A stretch of 13,616 bases of DNA from Gammaproteobacteria bacterium (GTDB lineage: Bacteria; Pseudomonadota; Gammaproteobacteria; SAR86; TMED112). Position 1 is the first letter of the stretch, and each line of letters begins with the position of its first letter. This document shows, in pieces, positions 8,068 through 13,616 of the stretch. The position numbers and the translations under genes were made by a program. Location: positions 12,596-26,211 of the forward strand of contig NYSP01000031.1 in assembly GCA_002683115.1 (NCBI GenBank), read 5' to 3'. The notes beneath the pieces were generated by a model. It was not told where the DNA came from. It saw only the letters and a list, made by a program, of their open reading frames with translations, and did no database searches.

Positions 8068-8475
8068 AATTTATATTTTAAATATTTAATTAATTTAATT
8101 TTTTCTTTATTTATCTTATCCAGCTGTGCAAGTTTAAATACATCTTCTCAAACATACAATCTTGAAGGCAAATTATCCTATATATCTGAAACTGACTCTG
8201 GCATTACAAAGGTTTCAATTTCCACGAGTAAAAATAAAACAATTATTAAGATTTTTGATCCAGTGATGGGCCAAAAAATTTCAGAACTAAATGGGTTTAA
8301 AAAATCATGGAACCTTTCTTCTGGTATTTCAATACAATTCTTTGATGCACTTCCAAAACCAATAGAAATTTTTGAATTTGTATCATCAAAATGTAAGTTG
8401 GCGGGAAAATGTGAAATTCGCATTGAAAGCGAAGATCAAGATAATACAATCAAACTAATTCTTAAGAATGTATAG
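8038..8475 (+). CDS. lolB: Putative outer-membrane lipoprotein LolB (short form)
   Basis: The protein opens with a lipoprotein signal: a hydrophobic stretch ending in LSSC, with lipidated Cys29 and Ala at +2, which predicts outer-membrane sorting. The remainder has LolB-like strands such as YNLEGKLSYIS and FDPVMGQKISELNG. LolB inserts lipoproteins delivered by LolA into the outer membrane. The assignment rests mainly on position (between divergent hemA and ispE, as in E. coli) and on the lipobox. At 145 residues it is much shorter than E. coli LolB (207), so part of the half-barrel is absent or reduced. ATG 8038 has GAGG seven bases upstream; ATG 8056 gives a more compact signal peptide but no ribosome site. 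The 3' end overlaps ispE by 8 bases. Confidence 0.6.
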   Translation: MTYSPTMKFHNLYFKYLINLIFSLFILSSCASLNTSSQTYNLEGKLSYISETDSGITKVSISTSKNKTIIKIFDPVMGQKISELNGFKKSWNLSSGISIQFFDALPKPIEIFEFVSSKCKLAGKCEIRIESEDQDNTIKLILKNV

Positions 8476-9283
8476 ATTTAAATCTTTTGCAAAAATAAAT
8501 AGCTACTTAAATGTTATAAGTAAACTTGAGTCTGGATATCATTCACTTAATACTCATTTTCAGATCATAGATCTGCACGATAAGATATCTTTTAATACCT
8601 CAAGCAAAACAGTTCTCACTAGCAATAAAAATTTTGATCTTAAGGATAATTTAATTCTTAAAGCTAAAAACTGGTTCGAAAAAAAATTTGATCTCAGAAA
8701 TAATTTTGAAATACATCTAGAAAAGGAAATTCCTATTGGAGCAGGTCTTGGAGGTGGCAGCTCAAATGCTGCGACAACACTCTATTTTCTATGTAAATTT
8801 CATAATATTGATTTGAAAAAACTAACCAGAGATCAGGTATGTAACGAACTCGGAGCTGATGTATTTATTTTTCTAACAAGGCAAAGTGCTTTTGCAGAGG
8901 GTAGAGGGGAAATAATTACAGAAATTCATTCTTTTGATTCAGATTACTTGTTGTTATCGCCCGATATAAATATTTCTACAAAAAAGATGTTTGAATCTAA
9001 ATTTCTTGAAGTATCCAACAAAATAGATAAAACAAAAAATTGTTTTTTTGATGTTTTGCTTAAGGAAAGTCTAGAATTTTCAAATTTTTACTCTGAATTA
9101 AAGAAAAAATTGCCAATAAATACTTTTAATAAATTGAAATTAAGTGGAACTGGCTCAACATTATTTATAGAAAATCCGGACGAGAATGAAAAAGCATTAA
9201 TTTTCGAATTATTTGGTCAAAATTTTAGAGTTTTTTTGGCTAAAGGATTAGAATACTATGACTTTGAACTTAATGGGGTGTAG
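8468..9283 (+). CDS. ispE: 4-diphosphocytidyl-2-C-methyl-D-erythritol kinase
   Basis: IspE is the GHMP-family kinase that phosphorylates the 2-hydroxyl of CDP-methylerythritol in the non-mevalonate isoprenoid pathway. The N-terminal FAKIN (Lys9) and the glycine-rich ATP loop IPIGAGLGGGSSNAA (88-102) are clear, and GADVFIF (129-135) supplies the catalytic Asp131. A late KLSGTGSTLF is the third GHMP motif. Length (271) is close to that of E. coli (283). ATG overlaps the lolB stop by 8 bases, indicating coupling. The last residues and stop codon lie inside the tRNA-Gln gene: the final Gly-Val-stop is read from the tRNA acceptor stem and the two bases after it. Confidence 0.95.
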   Translation: MYRFKSFAKINSYLNVISKLESGYHSLNTHFQIIDLHDKISFNTSSKTVLTSNKNFDLKDNLILKAKNWFEKKFDLRNNFEIHLEKEIPIGAGLGGGSSNAATTLYFLCKFHNIDLKKLTRDQVCNELGADVFIFLTRQSAFAEGRGEIITEIHSFDSDYLLLSPDINISTKKMFESKFLEVSNKIDKTKNCFFDVLLKESLEFSNFYSELKKKLPINTFNKLKLSGTGSTLFIENPDENEKALIFELFGQNFRVFLAKGLEYYDFELNGV

Positions 9284-9348
9284 CCAAGTGGTAAGGCAGC
9301 GGCTTTTGGTGCCGCCATTCGTAGGTTCGAATCCTACCACCCCAGCCA
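9274..9348 (+). tRNA. tRNA-Gln (anticodon TTG)
   Basis: The 75-base gene folds as a cloverleaf. The acceptor arms TGGGGTG / CACCCCA pair over 7 bp, and the D arm is GCCAAGTGGTAAGGC. The anticodon stem GCGGC/GCCGC encloses loop TTTTGGT with anticodon TTG. The T arm is GTAGG-TTCGAAT-CCTAC, followed by G and an encoded CCA. The sequence closely resembles E. coli tRNA-Gln. It sits between ispE and prs, as in Pseudomonas, and its first 10 bases are also the end of ispE, so it must be cut out of the operon mRNA. Confidence 0.96.
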
Positions 9349-9356
9349 TGTGATAT

Positions 9357-10304
9357 ATGAATAATAGAGTTGTTTTTACAGGAAATTCAAACCCTAAGCT
9401 AGCAGAAAGTGTAGCGAAAAACTTAAATGTTCAGCTTGGGGACATAAAAGTTGCCTCATTCAGTGATGGTGAAATAAATGTTGAAATTAACGAAAATGTT
9501 AGAGGCAAAGATACTTTTGTAATTCAATCCACAAATTTTCCAGCTGAAAAAAATCTGATTGAATTAATTCTTATTATAGATGCTTTGAAAAGAGCTTCAG
9601 TTAGATCAATAACAGCAGTTATCCCATATTTTGGATATTCTAGGCAGGATAGACGTGTAAGGTCTGCAAGAGTTCCTATAAGTGCAAGAGTAGTAGCCGA
9701 TATGCTGTCAAATGCAGGGGTAACGAGAATTATTACTCTAGATATACATTCAGAGCAAATTCAAGGATTTTTTTCCTTTCCAATGGATAATATCTACACT
9801 GCAAACTTAATGGTAAAGGACTTGCTTTTAAAATATAAAGTTGACGATCTTCAGGTAGTCTCTCCCGATACAGGTGGAGTTATCAGAGCAAGGTCAGTTG
9901 CCAAAACACTAGGAGTTCAAGATTTGGCAATAATAGATAAAAGAAGAGAGAAGGCTAATGAGTCTGAGGTAATAAACCTAATTGGTGATGTAGATGGAAA
10001 GGTCTGCATTGTGCCAGATGATTTAATTGATACAGCTGGAACTTTAAGTAATGCAAGTCATGCTCTGAAAGAAAGAGGTGCTAAGGAGATTATTGCCTAT
10101 ATTACACACCCTGTTTTGTCAGGAAATGCTGTAGAAAATCTAAATAATTCAGCAATTGATAAACTGGTTGTATCAAACTCTATAGATATTGGTGACAAAT
10201 CCGAAAAATGTCCTAAAATAGACGTCTTTGATATATCGCCTATATTGTCACAAGCTATAACAAGGTTAATGACAGGCGAATCAATAAGCGAGTTGTTTAG
10301 ATAA
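9357..10304 (+). CDS. prs: Ribose-phosphate pyrophosphokinase (PRPP synthetase)
   Basis: Prs makes 5-phosphoribosyl-1-pyrophosphate from ribose 5-phosphate and ATP for nucleotide, His, Trp and NAD synthesis. The 315-residue length matches the bacterial family exactly. Conserved segments in order are FSDGEI, PYFGYSRQDRR (ATP-binding flexible loop), TLDIHSEQIQGFF with the catalytic/metal histidine, SPDTGG, and the PRPP-binding loop DDLIDTAGTL. The ATG comes 9 bases after the CCA end of tRNA-Gln, with no Shine-Dalgarno in between, so after tRNA processing the message would have almost no leader. The stop overlaps the rplY start by one base (TAATG). Confidence 0.97.
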   Translation: MNNRVVFTGNSNPKLAESVAKNLNVQLGDIKVASFSDGEINVEINENVRGKDTFVIQSTNFPAEKNLIELILIIDALKRASVRSITAVIPYFGYSRQDRRVRSARVPISARVVADMLSNAGVTRIITLDIHSEQIQGFFSFPMDNIYTANLMVKDLLLKYKVDDLQVVSPDTGGVIRARSVAKTLGVQDLAIIDKRREKANESEVINLIGDVDGKVCIVPDDLIDTAGTLSNASHALKERGAKEIIAYITHPVLSGNAVENLNNSAIDKLVVSNSIDIGDKSEKCPKIDVFDISPILSQAITRLMTGESISELFR

Positions 10305-11011
10305 TGGAAACTTTAAAACTAAAAGCTGAAATTAGGGAAAAAGTTGGAGGACTGAGCTCCAAACAACTAATTTATAAAGAGGGAAGAATTCCTGGCATTA
10401 TCTATGGTGGAAAAAATGATCCACAACCAATTTTTGTGCAGCAAAATGAGCTGCTAAAAATTATTTCTAATGAAGGTCTTTTCAATTCAGTCGTTGAAAT
10501 AGAACTGAATGACAAAAAGGAAAAAGTAGTTTTCAAAGAAGTTCAAAAACATCCATCTAAGAATATCTTTACTCATATTGATCTTCAGAGAGTGGTCGAT
10601 GGAACTAGAGTTAACGTTGTTGTTCCAGTTGTTCTCAAAAATCAAGATAAGTGTTTCGGTGTCAAAATTGAGGGTGGTGTTATAAACCATGTGCTTAAGG
10701 AAATTTCTGTGCTTACTGATCCAGCTAAAATCCCTGAATCAATAGAGGTAGATATGGAAGAAATTAAGTCCAAAGAGAAGGTTAGACTAAGCTCACTAGA
10801 AATTGATGGGAGCTATGATTTTCCTGCAAGCCTAAAATCACAAGACCCCGTATTAGTTTCTGTTCTAACAGCACGAGGTGGAATGCTTGATTTTGAAGAT
10901 GAAGAAGTTGATGATGTTGATGAGGGTGCTGATGGAGAAAGCACAGAATCAAGTGATGAAAAGGCTTCTGAAGAAAATAGCTCAGATAATACTGAGGAAA
11001 AATCCGAATAA
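10304..11011 (+). CDS. rplY: 50S ribosomal protein bL25 (CTC/TL5 type)
   Basis: bL25 binds the 5S rRNA loop E. The 235-residue protein has the N-terminal 5S-binding beta-barrel (LKAEIREKVGG..., GRIPGIIYGG, HIDLQRVV) followed by the second CTC-type beta domain (VNVVVPV..., ISVLTDP, IPESIEVD). The last 40 or so residues are a low-complexity tail of Asp, Glu and Ser, as in many longer bL25 proteins. This is the longer form, unlike the single-domain E. coli L25. It is coupled to prs by a one-base stop/start overlap and ends one base before the proposed pth start. In E. coli pth and rplY lie elsewhere, but prs–rplY–pth–ychF is a common order in other gammaproteobacteria. Confidence 0.95.
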   Translation: METLKLKAEIREKVGGLSSKQLIYKEGRIPGIIYGGKNDPQPIFVQQNELLKIISNEGLFNSVVEIELNDKKEKVVFKEVQKHPSKNIFTHIDLQRVVDGTRVNVVVPVVLKNQDKCFGVKIEGGVINHVLKEISVLTDPAKIPESIEVDMEEIKSKEKVRLSSLEIDGSYDFPASLKSQDPVLVSVLTARGGMLDFEDEEVDDVDEGADGESTESSDEKASEENSSDNTEEKSE

Positions 11012-11012
11012 T

Positions 11013-11582
11013 TTGTTAGATCTTTGTATTATTGGTCTAGGAAACCCAGGCGATAAACATTCTAAAACCAGACATAATGCTGGGTATGACTATCTTGAAA
11101 ACCTTTGCAATGATCTAGGTGTTATTTTAACCCCAAATAAAAAACTTGATGGTCATTATGGAGAAGCTGTTATTAATGATCTTAAGGTTGGCTTTCTAAA
11201 ACCAAATGAATTCATAAATAATAGTGGCAAATCGGTTCTTCTGGTTAAGAAATATCATGTTAAAAATTTATCAGACATATTAGTTGTCCATGATGATATG
11301 GACCTAGAGCCTGGAGAGGTCAAACTCAAAGAGGGTGGTGGCCATGGTGGACACAATGGTCTCAAGGATATCATTGGAAAAGCTGGTAAGGATTTTGTTC
11401 GCTTAAGATTCGGTATCGGGCACCCTCCCACCAAACAAGAAACAAATGCATGGGTGATAAAAAAACCAAATCCACAAGAAAAAAAAGGTTTAGAAGAATC
11501 CTTTGCAAAAGCAAATTATGCCAGAGATTCTATTCTGAAAAAAAAATGGCTAATTGCCATGAATGAACTTCATAAAAAATGA
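11013..11582 (+). CDS. pth: Peptidyl-tRNA hydrolase
   Basis: Pth releases tRNA from prematurely dropped peptidyl-tRNAs. IIGLGNPG starts the fold. RHNAG carries the catalytic histidine (E. coli His20), FINNSGKS the conserved Asn (Asn68), HDDMDL the Asp (Asp93), and GGGHGGHNGLKDI the Asn (Asn114). Length from the proposed start is 189 residues, close to E. coli Pth (194). There is no ATG near the conserved N-terminus; TTG at 11013 gives the expected MLDLCIIGLGNPG start, one base after the rplY stop, with GAGGA about 14 bases upstream. An in-frame ATG far upstream (10878) would add 45 residues read from the acidic tail of rplY in another frame and is rejected. The stop overlaps ychF by four bases (ATGA). 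Confidence 0.94.
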   Translation: MLDLCIIGLGNPGDKHSKTRHNAGYDYLENLCNDLGVILTPNKKLDGHYGEAVINDLKVGFLKPNEFINNSGKSVLLVKKYHVKNLSDILVVHDDMDLEPGEVKLKEGGGHGGHNGLKDIIGKAGKDFVRLRFGIGHPPTKQETNAWVIKKPNPQEKKGLEESFAKANYARDSILKKKWLIAMNELHKK

Positions 11583-12667
11583 GTATTAAGTGTGGCATAG
11601 TTGGATTACCCAACGTCGGTAAATCTACATTATTCAACGCGTTAACCTCACAGAAAATTGATGCTGAGAATTTTCCATTTTGCACTATCGAACCAAACAT
11701 AGCTCGCGTAAATATACCCGATGCTAGATTGGATCAACTCTCAGCAATGGTAAATCCTGAAAAAGTTATTCCATCATTTATGGAATTTGTAGATATAGCT
11801 GGGTTAGTTAAGGGTGCTCACTCAGGTGAAGGCCTTGGTAACAAATTTTTATCACATATTAGAGAAACCCAATGTTTTGCCCATGTAATCAGATGTTTTG
11901 ATGATGAAAATGTAATTCATGTAGAGGGTAAAATATCTCCACTTGAAGATCTTGAAACAATCGACACAGAACTAATACTTGCAGACCTTGAAATAATTAT
12001 TAAGCGCAAAGAGCGTATTGGGAAACAGTTAAGGAATGGAGATAAGGCAACGCAATTTGAATTTGATTTATTGGAAAAGATTGAAAATCATCTAAATGAA
12101 ACGAAACCAATTAGGGATTTATCTTTTGAGCCTAATGAAAATGAAATATTAAAACAAATACAGCTAGTAACAGCGAAACCATTTTTTTTTATTGCCAATT
12201 TGCATGAGGATGAAGGCAAAAATACACATTATTCAGCTCTAGAGGAGTATGCTGCTAAATCTGGCCTTCCTGTTATTAAAGTATATGCCAAAGCTGAGGG
12301 TGAATTGGTTGATTTAGAGCCTAACGAAAAAATAGAATATCTTGAAATGCTAGGGCTTCAAGAACCAGCACTGAATGCAGTAATTAGAAAGGGATATGAG
12401 ATGCTTAATCTATTCTCATACTTTACTGCAGGCCCTAAGGAAGTGAGAGCATGGTCAGTTAAGACAGGCTCGACTGCTCCTCAAGCTGCTGGGAAAATTC
12501 ATACGGATTTTGAAAAAGGATTTATCAAGGCAGAAGTCATTGGTTTTGATGATTACATGTCTTGTGGCGGTGAGGTTAAAGCAAAAGAACAAGGCAAATT
12601 AAGAATTGAAGGCAAAGATTACATTGTTAAAGATGGTGATGTTATTCACTTTAGATTTAATGTGTAA
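11579..12667 (+). CDS. ychF: Ribosome-binding OBG-family NTPase YchF
   Basis: YchF (OLA1 family) is a cytoplasmic P-loop NTPase, generally preferring ATP over GTP, that binds ribosomes and is linked to stress responses. The 362-residue length is typical. The P-loop GLPNVGKST is at 8-16, switch II is DIAGLVKGAHSGEGLGNKF, and the G4 position reads ANLHED rather than a canonical NKxD, as expected for this ATP-using subfamily. The central coiled-coil part (ERIGKQLRNGDK...) is followed by a C-terminal TGS domain ending KVKDGDVIHFRFNV-like. The start overlaps pth by four bases. It closes the lolB–ychF operon; pth–ychF is a very widely conserved pair. Confidence 0.97.
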   Translation: MSIKCGIVGLPNVGKSTLFNALTSQKIDAENFPFCTIEPNIARVNIPDARLDQLSAMVNPEKVIPSFMEFVDIAGLVKGAHSGEGLGNKFLSHIRETQCFAHVIRCFDDENVIHVEGKISPLEDLETIDTELILADLEIIIKRKERIGKQLRNGDKATQFEFDLLEKIENHLNETKPIRDLSFEPNENEILKQIQLVTAKPFFFIANLHEDEGKNTHYSALEEYAAKSGLPVIKVYAKAEGELVDLEPNEKIEYLEMLGLQEPALNAVIRKGYEMLNLFSYFTAGPKEVRAWSVKTGSTAPQAAGKIHTDFEKGFIKAEVIGFDDYMSCGGEVKAKEQGKLRIEGKDYIVKDGDVIHFRFNV

Positions 12668-12668
12668 A

Positions 12669-12699
12669 TTGATGTAATTAAAAATTAATTATTTATAAT
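12669..12699 (+). promoter_or_regulatory. Putative sigma70-type promoter of tRNA-Met
   Basis: A perfect TATAAT (12694-12699) lies 13 bases before the tRNA-Met 5' end. TTGATG (12669-12674) can serve as a -35 element at a long 19-base spacing. Transcription would start about 7 bases before the mature tRNA. The surroundings are almost pure A/T, so a chance TATAAT is possible. Confidence 0.5.
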
Positions 12700-12712
12700 T
12701 ACTTTCTGCATA

Positions 12713-12789
12713 GGCTATGTAGCTCAGCTGGTTAGAGCGCAGCATTCATAATGCTGAGGTCCTTGGTTCAAGTCCAAGCATAGCCACCA
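12713..12789 (+). tRNA. tRNA-Met (elongator, anticodon CAT)
   Basis: The 77-base cloverleaf has acceptor arms GGCTATG / CATAGCC plus an encoded ACCA. The D arm is GCTCAGCTGGTTAGAGC, the anticodon arm CAGCA-TTCATAA-TGCTG with anticodon CAT, and the T arm CTTGG-TTCAAGT-CCAAG. The GGCTAnG acceptor stem and close likeness to E. coli elongator tRNA-Met argue against initiator tRNA (which has a mismatch at the first pair) and against lysidine-modified tRNA-Ile2. Confidence 0.95.
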
Positions 12790-12800
12790 ATTTTTTTATT

Positions 12801-13184
12801 ATGGATATAGCAATTTTAGTTTCAGGAATAGCAGCAGGAGCAATACTATTTCATACTTCGATCATAGCTCCGACAGTATTTAAAACTTTAGGTCCGCCTG
12901 AAGCAAAAGTTTTTTTGAGAACAGTATTTCCCAAGCTCTTTAATATGCTCGTAGCTCTTGGATTTATTATGATGGTGCTTTTCTTTCTTGGAATGGGAAA
13001 TATCTATGTAGCTCTTATCACAATAATTTTACCTTTTATTTGTGGAAGTCTTGTCCCAGCAACAAATAAAGCAAGAGATGAAGGAAATACAAAAATGTTT
13101 AGAAACTTACACACAGTAAGTGTAGTTTTGACAGTAATTGTCTTGCTATCCAATCTGACTTGGATAGTGCATGCCTTTATCTAA
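12801..13184 (+). CDS. Four-helix membrane protein, DUF4149/TMEM205-like
   Basis: The 127-residue protein has four predicted membrane helices at roughly 2-22, 47-67, 69-88 and 106-126. The segment HTSIIAPTVFKTLGPPEAKVF after helix 1, a Phe-Pro-Lys-Leu-Phe before helix 2, and FRNLHTVSVV before helix 4 resemble the DUF4149/TMEM205 pattern (APxxF...A...F, then FxxLHxxS). The function of bacterial members is not established. The ATG lies 11 bases after the tRNA-Met CCA, with a run of seven T in between and no Shine-Dalgarno; it probably shares the tRNA promoter. The gene converges on the small leftward membrane-protein gene with only 6 bases between stops. Confidence 0.7.
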   Translation: MDIAILVSGIAAGAILFHTSIIAPTVFKTLGPPEAKVFLRTVFPKLFNMLVALGFIMMVLFFLGMGNIYVALITIILPFICGSLVPATNKARDEGNTKMFRNLHTVSVVLTVIVLLSNLTWIVHAFI

Positions 13185-13186
13185 AG

Positions 13187-13206
13187 AATACTATCTTTTT
13201 AGTATT
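13187..13206. terminator. Short inverted repeat between convergent genes
   Basis: AATACTA (13187-13193) and TAGTATT (13200-13206) form a perfect 7-bp stem around a six-base loop between the convergent genes ending at 13184 and 13191. It overlaps the stop codon of the leftward gene. The stem is AT-rich and neither strand has a clear T tract after it, so it is at best a weak bidirectional terminator. Confidence 0.35.
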
Positions 13207-13424
13207 GCAAAAATAATTGCTACTGATACGAGAGCAATTACTCCATCTTGACCAATGCTGTTTAAAATATTGGCAAAGTTCTGATATACGGATCCAATAA
13301 ATGCTGATTCAGGTCCGAATAAGACTCCCAGAAGCAAAGATACTGAAACTACCAGAAGAAGAACTTCTGTAAGCTTTTCAAGGAACTCTTTTAGTTTAGA
13401 AAAATTAAAATCGAAAAATTTCAT
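13191..13424 (-). CDS. Small two-helix membrane protein of unknown function (paralogue of next gene)
   Basis: I do not recognise this 77-residue protein. A charged, aromatic-rich N-terminus (FFDFNFSKLKEFLEKLTE, 3-20) looks amphipathic and may lie on the membrane. A first membrane helix follows at about 21-37, a linker with FIGSVYQN (42-49), and a second helix at about 61-75 ending in Lys-Arg. Residues 42-76 align without gaps with the end of the neighbouring partial gene, with Phe, Gly, Val, Asn, two Gly, Leu-Val, Ile-Ile and Leu shared. Only one Met is available as a start. It has no Shine-Dalgarno and comes 11 bases after a terminator-like hairpin, so expression may depend on read-through or processing. 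Codon use looks like that of its neighbours. Confidence 0.7.
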   Translation of the reverse strand: MKFFDFNFSKLKEFLEKLTEVLLLVVSVSLLLGVLFGPESAFIGSVYQNFANILNSIGQDGVIALVSVAIIFAILKR

Positions 13425-13429
13425 GGTTC

Positions 13430-13463
13430 AAAAAGCATGAGGGGCTAAACCCCTCATGCAAAA
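13430..13463 (-). terminator. Rho-independent terminator-like hairpin between small paralogous genes
   Basis: On the minus strand, arms GCATGAGGGG and CCCCTCATGC pair perfectly over 10 bp around a five-base TTTAG loop. TTTTT follows (13434-13430), and a short T run precedes the stem. The plus strand has A runs on both sides, so the element acts leftward only. It lies 6 bases beyond the stop of the upstream partial gene and 5 bases before the ATG of the 77-residue gene when the T tract is included, an unusual place for full termination. Confidence 0.85.
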
Positions 13464-13469
13464 TCACAT

Positions 13470-13616
13470 TTATTTAATGTTAAGTACACCCATAATTATG
13501 AGCAATACAACTAGACCCGCAAGTCCGCCATCACCCAACATACCGACATACATGACGAGGTTATCTATAACATCACCAACAAAAAACATATTATCAGCAC
13601 CGACAGCTACTGCGCC
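13470..13616 (-). CDS. Small membrane protein, C-terminal 48 residues (5' end outside window)
   Basis: An open leftward frame enters from the right edge and ends at TAA (13470-13472), so the start lies outside. The visible 48 residues contain FFVGDVIDN, a GDGG turn and a hydrophobic C-terminal helix (LAGLVVLLIIMGVLNIK). The ungapped similarity to residues 42-76 of the 77-residue neighbour, the same orientation and the adjacent position show it is a real gene and a likely tandem paralogue. Function unknown. It is followed directly by a strong hairpin terminator. Confidence 0.7.
   Translation of the reverse strand, partial: GAVAVGADNMFFVGDVIDNLVMYVGMLGDGGLAGLVVLLIIMGVLNIK

Noticed and set aside
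8068..8140. TATAAA-like boxes upstream of hemA as its promoter
   Set aside because: The stretch is so rich in A and T that several overlapping boxes can be drawn, and none has a convincing -35 partner.
10878..11012. Upstream extension of pth from an in-frame ATG, adding 45 residues
   Set aside because: The extra segment is the acidic tail of rplY read in another frame, has no Pth homology, and places the conserved IIGLGNPG far from the N-terminus. TTG 11013 gives the family length.
12675..12691. Perfect inverted repeat TAATTAA-AAA-TTAATTA after ychF as a terminator
   Set aside because: The stem is made only of A-T pairs with a three-base loop in A/T-only DNA and overlaps the tRNA-Met promoter spacer; too weak to call.
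12713..12789. CAT-anticodon tRNA as tRNA-Ile2 or initiator tRNA
   Set aside because: The acceptor stem GGCTATG/CATAGCC is fully paired and matches elongator tRNA-Met rather than the GGCCCC-type stem of tRNA-Ile2; an initiator would have an unpaired first position.

Overview
This is an AT-rich, densely packed bacterial window whose gene content and order fit a gammaproteobacterium with a streamlined genome. hemA–prfA–prmC diverges from lolB–ispE–tRNA-Gln–prs–rplY–pth–ychF, an order familiar from Pseudomonas-type gammaproteobacteria. The AT bias, near-absent intergenic DNA and many overlapping starts and stops suggest a marine oligotroph of the SAR86 type. That taxon is an inference from gene order and composition, not from a search. 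No mobile element, CRISPR array or phage gene was seen, and no gene-free stretch exceeds about 50 bases.

Region 1 (1–8067, all leftward). hemA (first step of tetrapyrrole synthesis), prfA (release factor 1) and prmC (which methylates that release factor) are packed tightly. After a 46-base gap come five accessory genes, themselves overlapping or nearly so: a single-domain GH84 beta-N-acetylglucosaminidase-like enzyme, a DmdB/AlkK-type acyl-CoA ligase, a MaoC/NodN-type hydratase, a membrane-anchored paraoxonase-like propeller with all recognisable calcium and histidine-dyad positions, and a secreted metallo-beta-lactamase-fold hydrolase that runs off the left edge. They look like a scavenging or catabolic module, with hydrolases outside the inner membrane and CoA activation and hydration inside, but no common substrate is shown.

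Region 2 (8038–12667, rightward). A short lolB-like lipoprotein gene, ispE (isoprenoid synthesis), tRNA-Gln(UUG), prs (PRPP synthetase), rplY (bL25 with an acidic tail), pth (peptidyl-tRNA hydrolase) and ychF (OBG-type NTPase) form one apparent operon. hemA and lolB overlap head to head by about 30 bases. The end of ispE lies inside the tRNA-Gln gene, and prs begins 9 bases after the tRNA CCA end.

Region 3 (12668–13616). A promoter-like sequence and elongator tRNA-Met(CAU) are followed at once by a four-helix membrane protein resembling the DUF4149/TMEM205 group. Facing it are two leftward genes for small membrane proteins: a complete 77-residue one and the last 48 residues of another. They align without gaps over their C-terminal halves and so appear to be tandem paralogues, with a perfect 10-bp terminator-like hairpin between them, just before the start codon of the downstream copy. 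This pair is the least explained part of the window.
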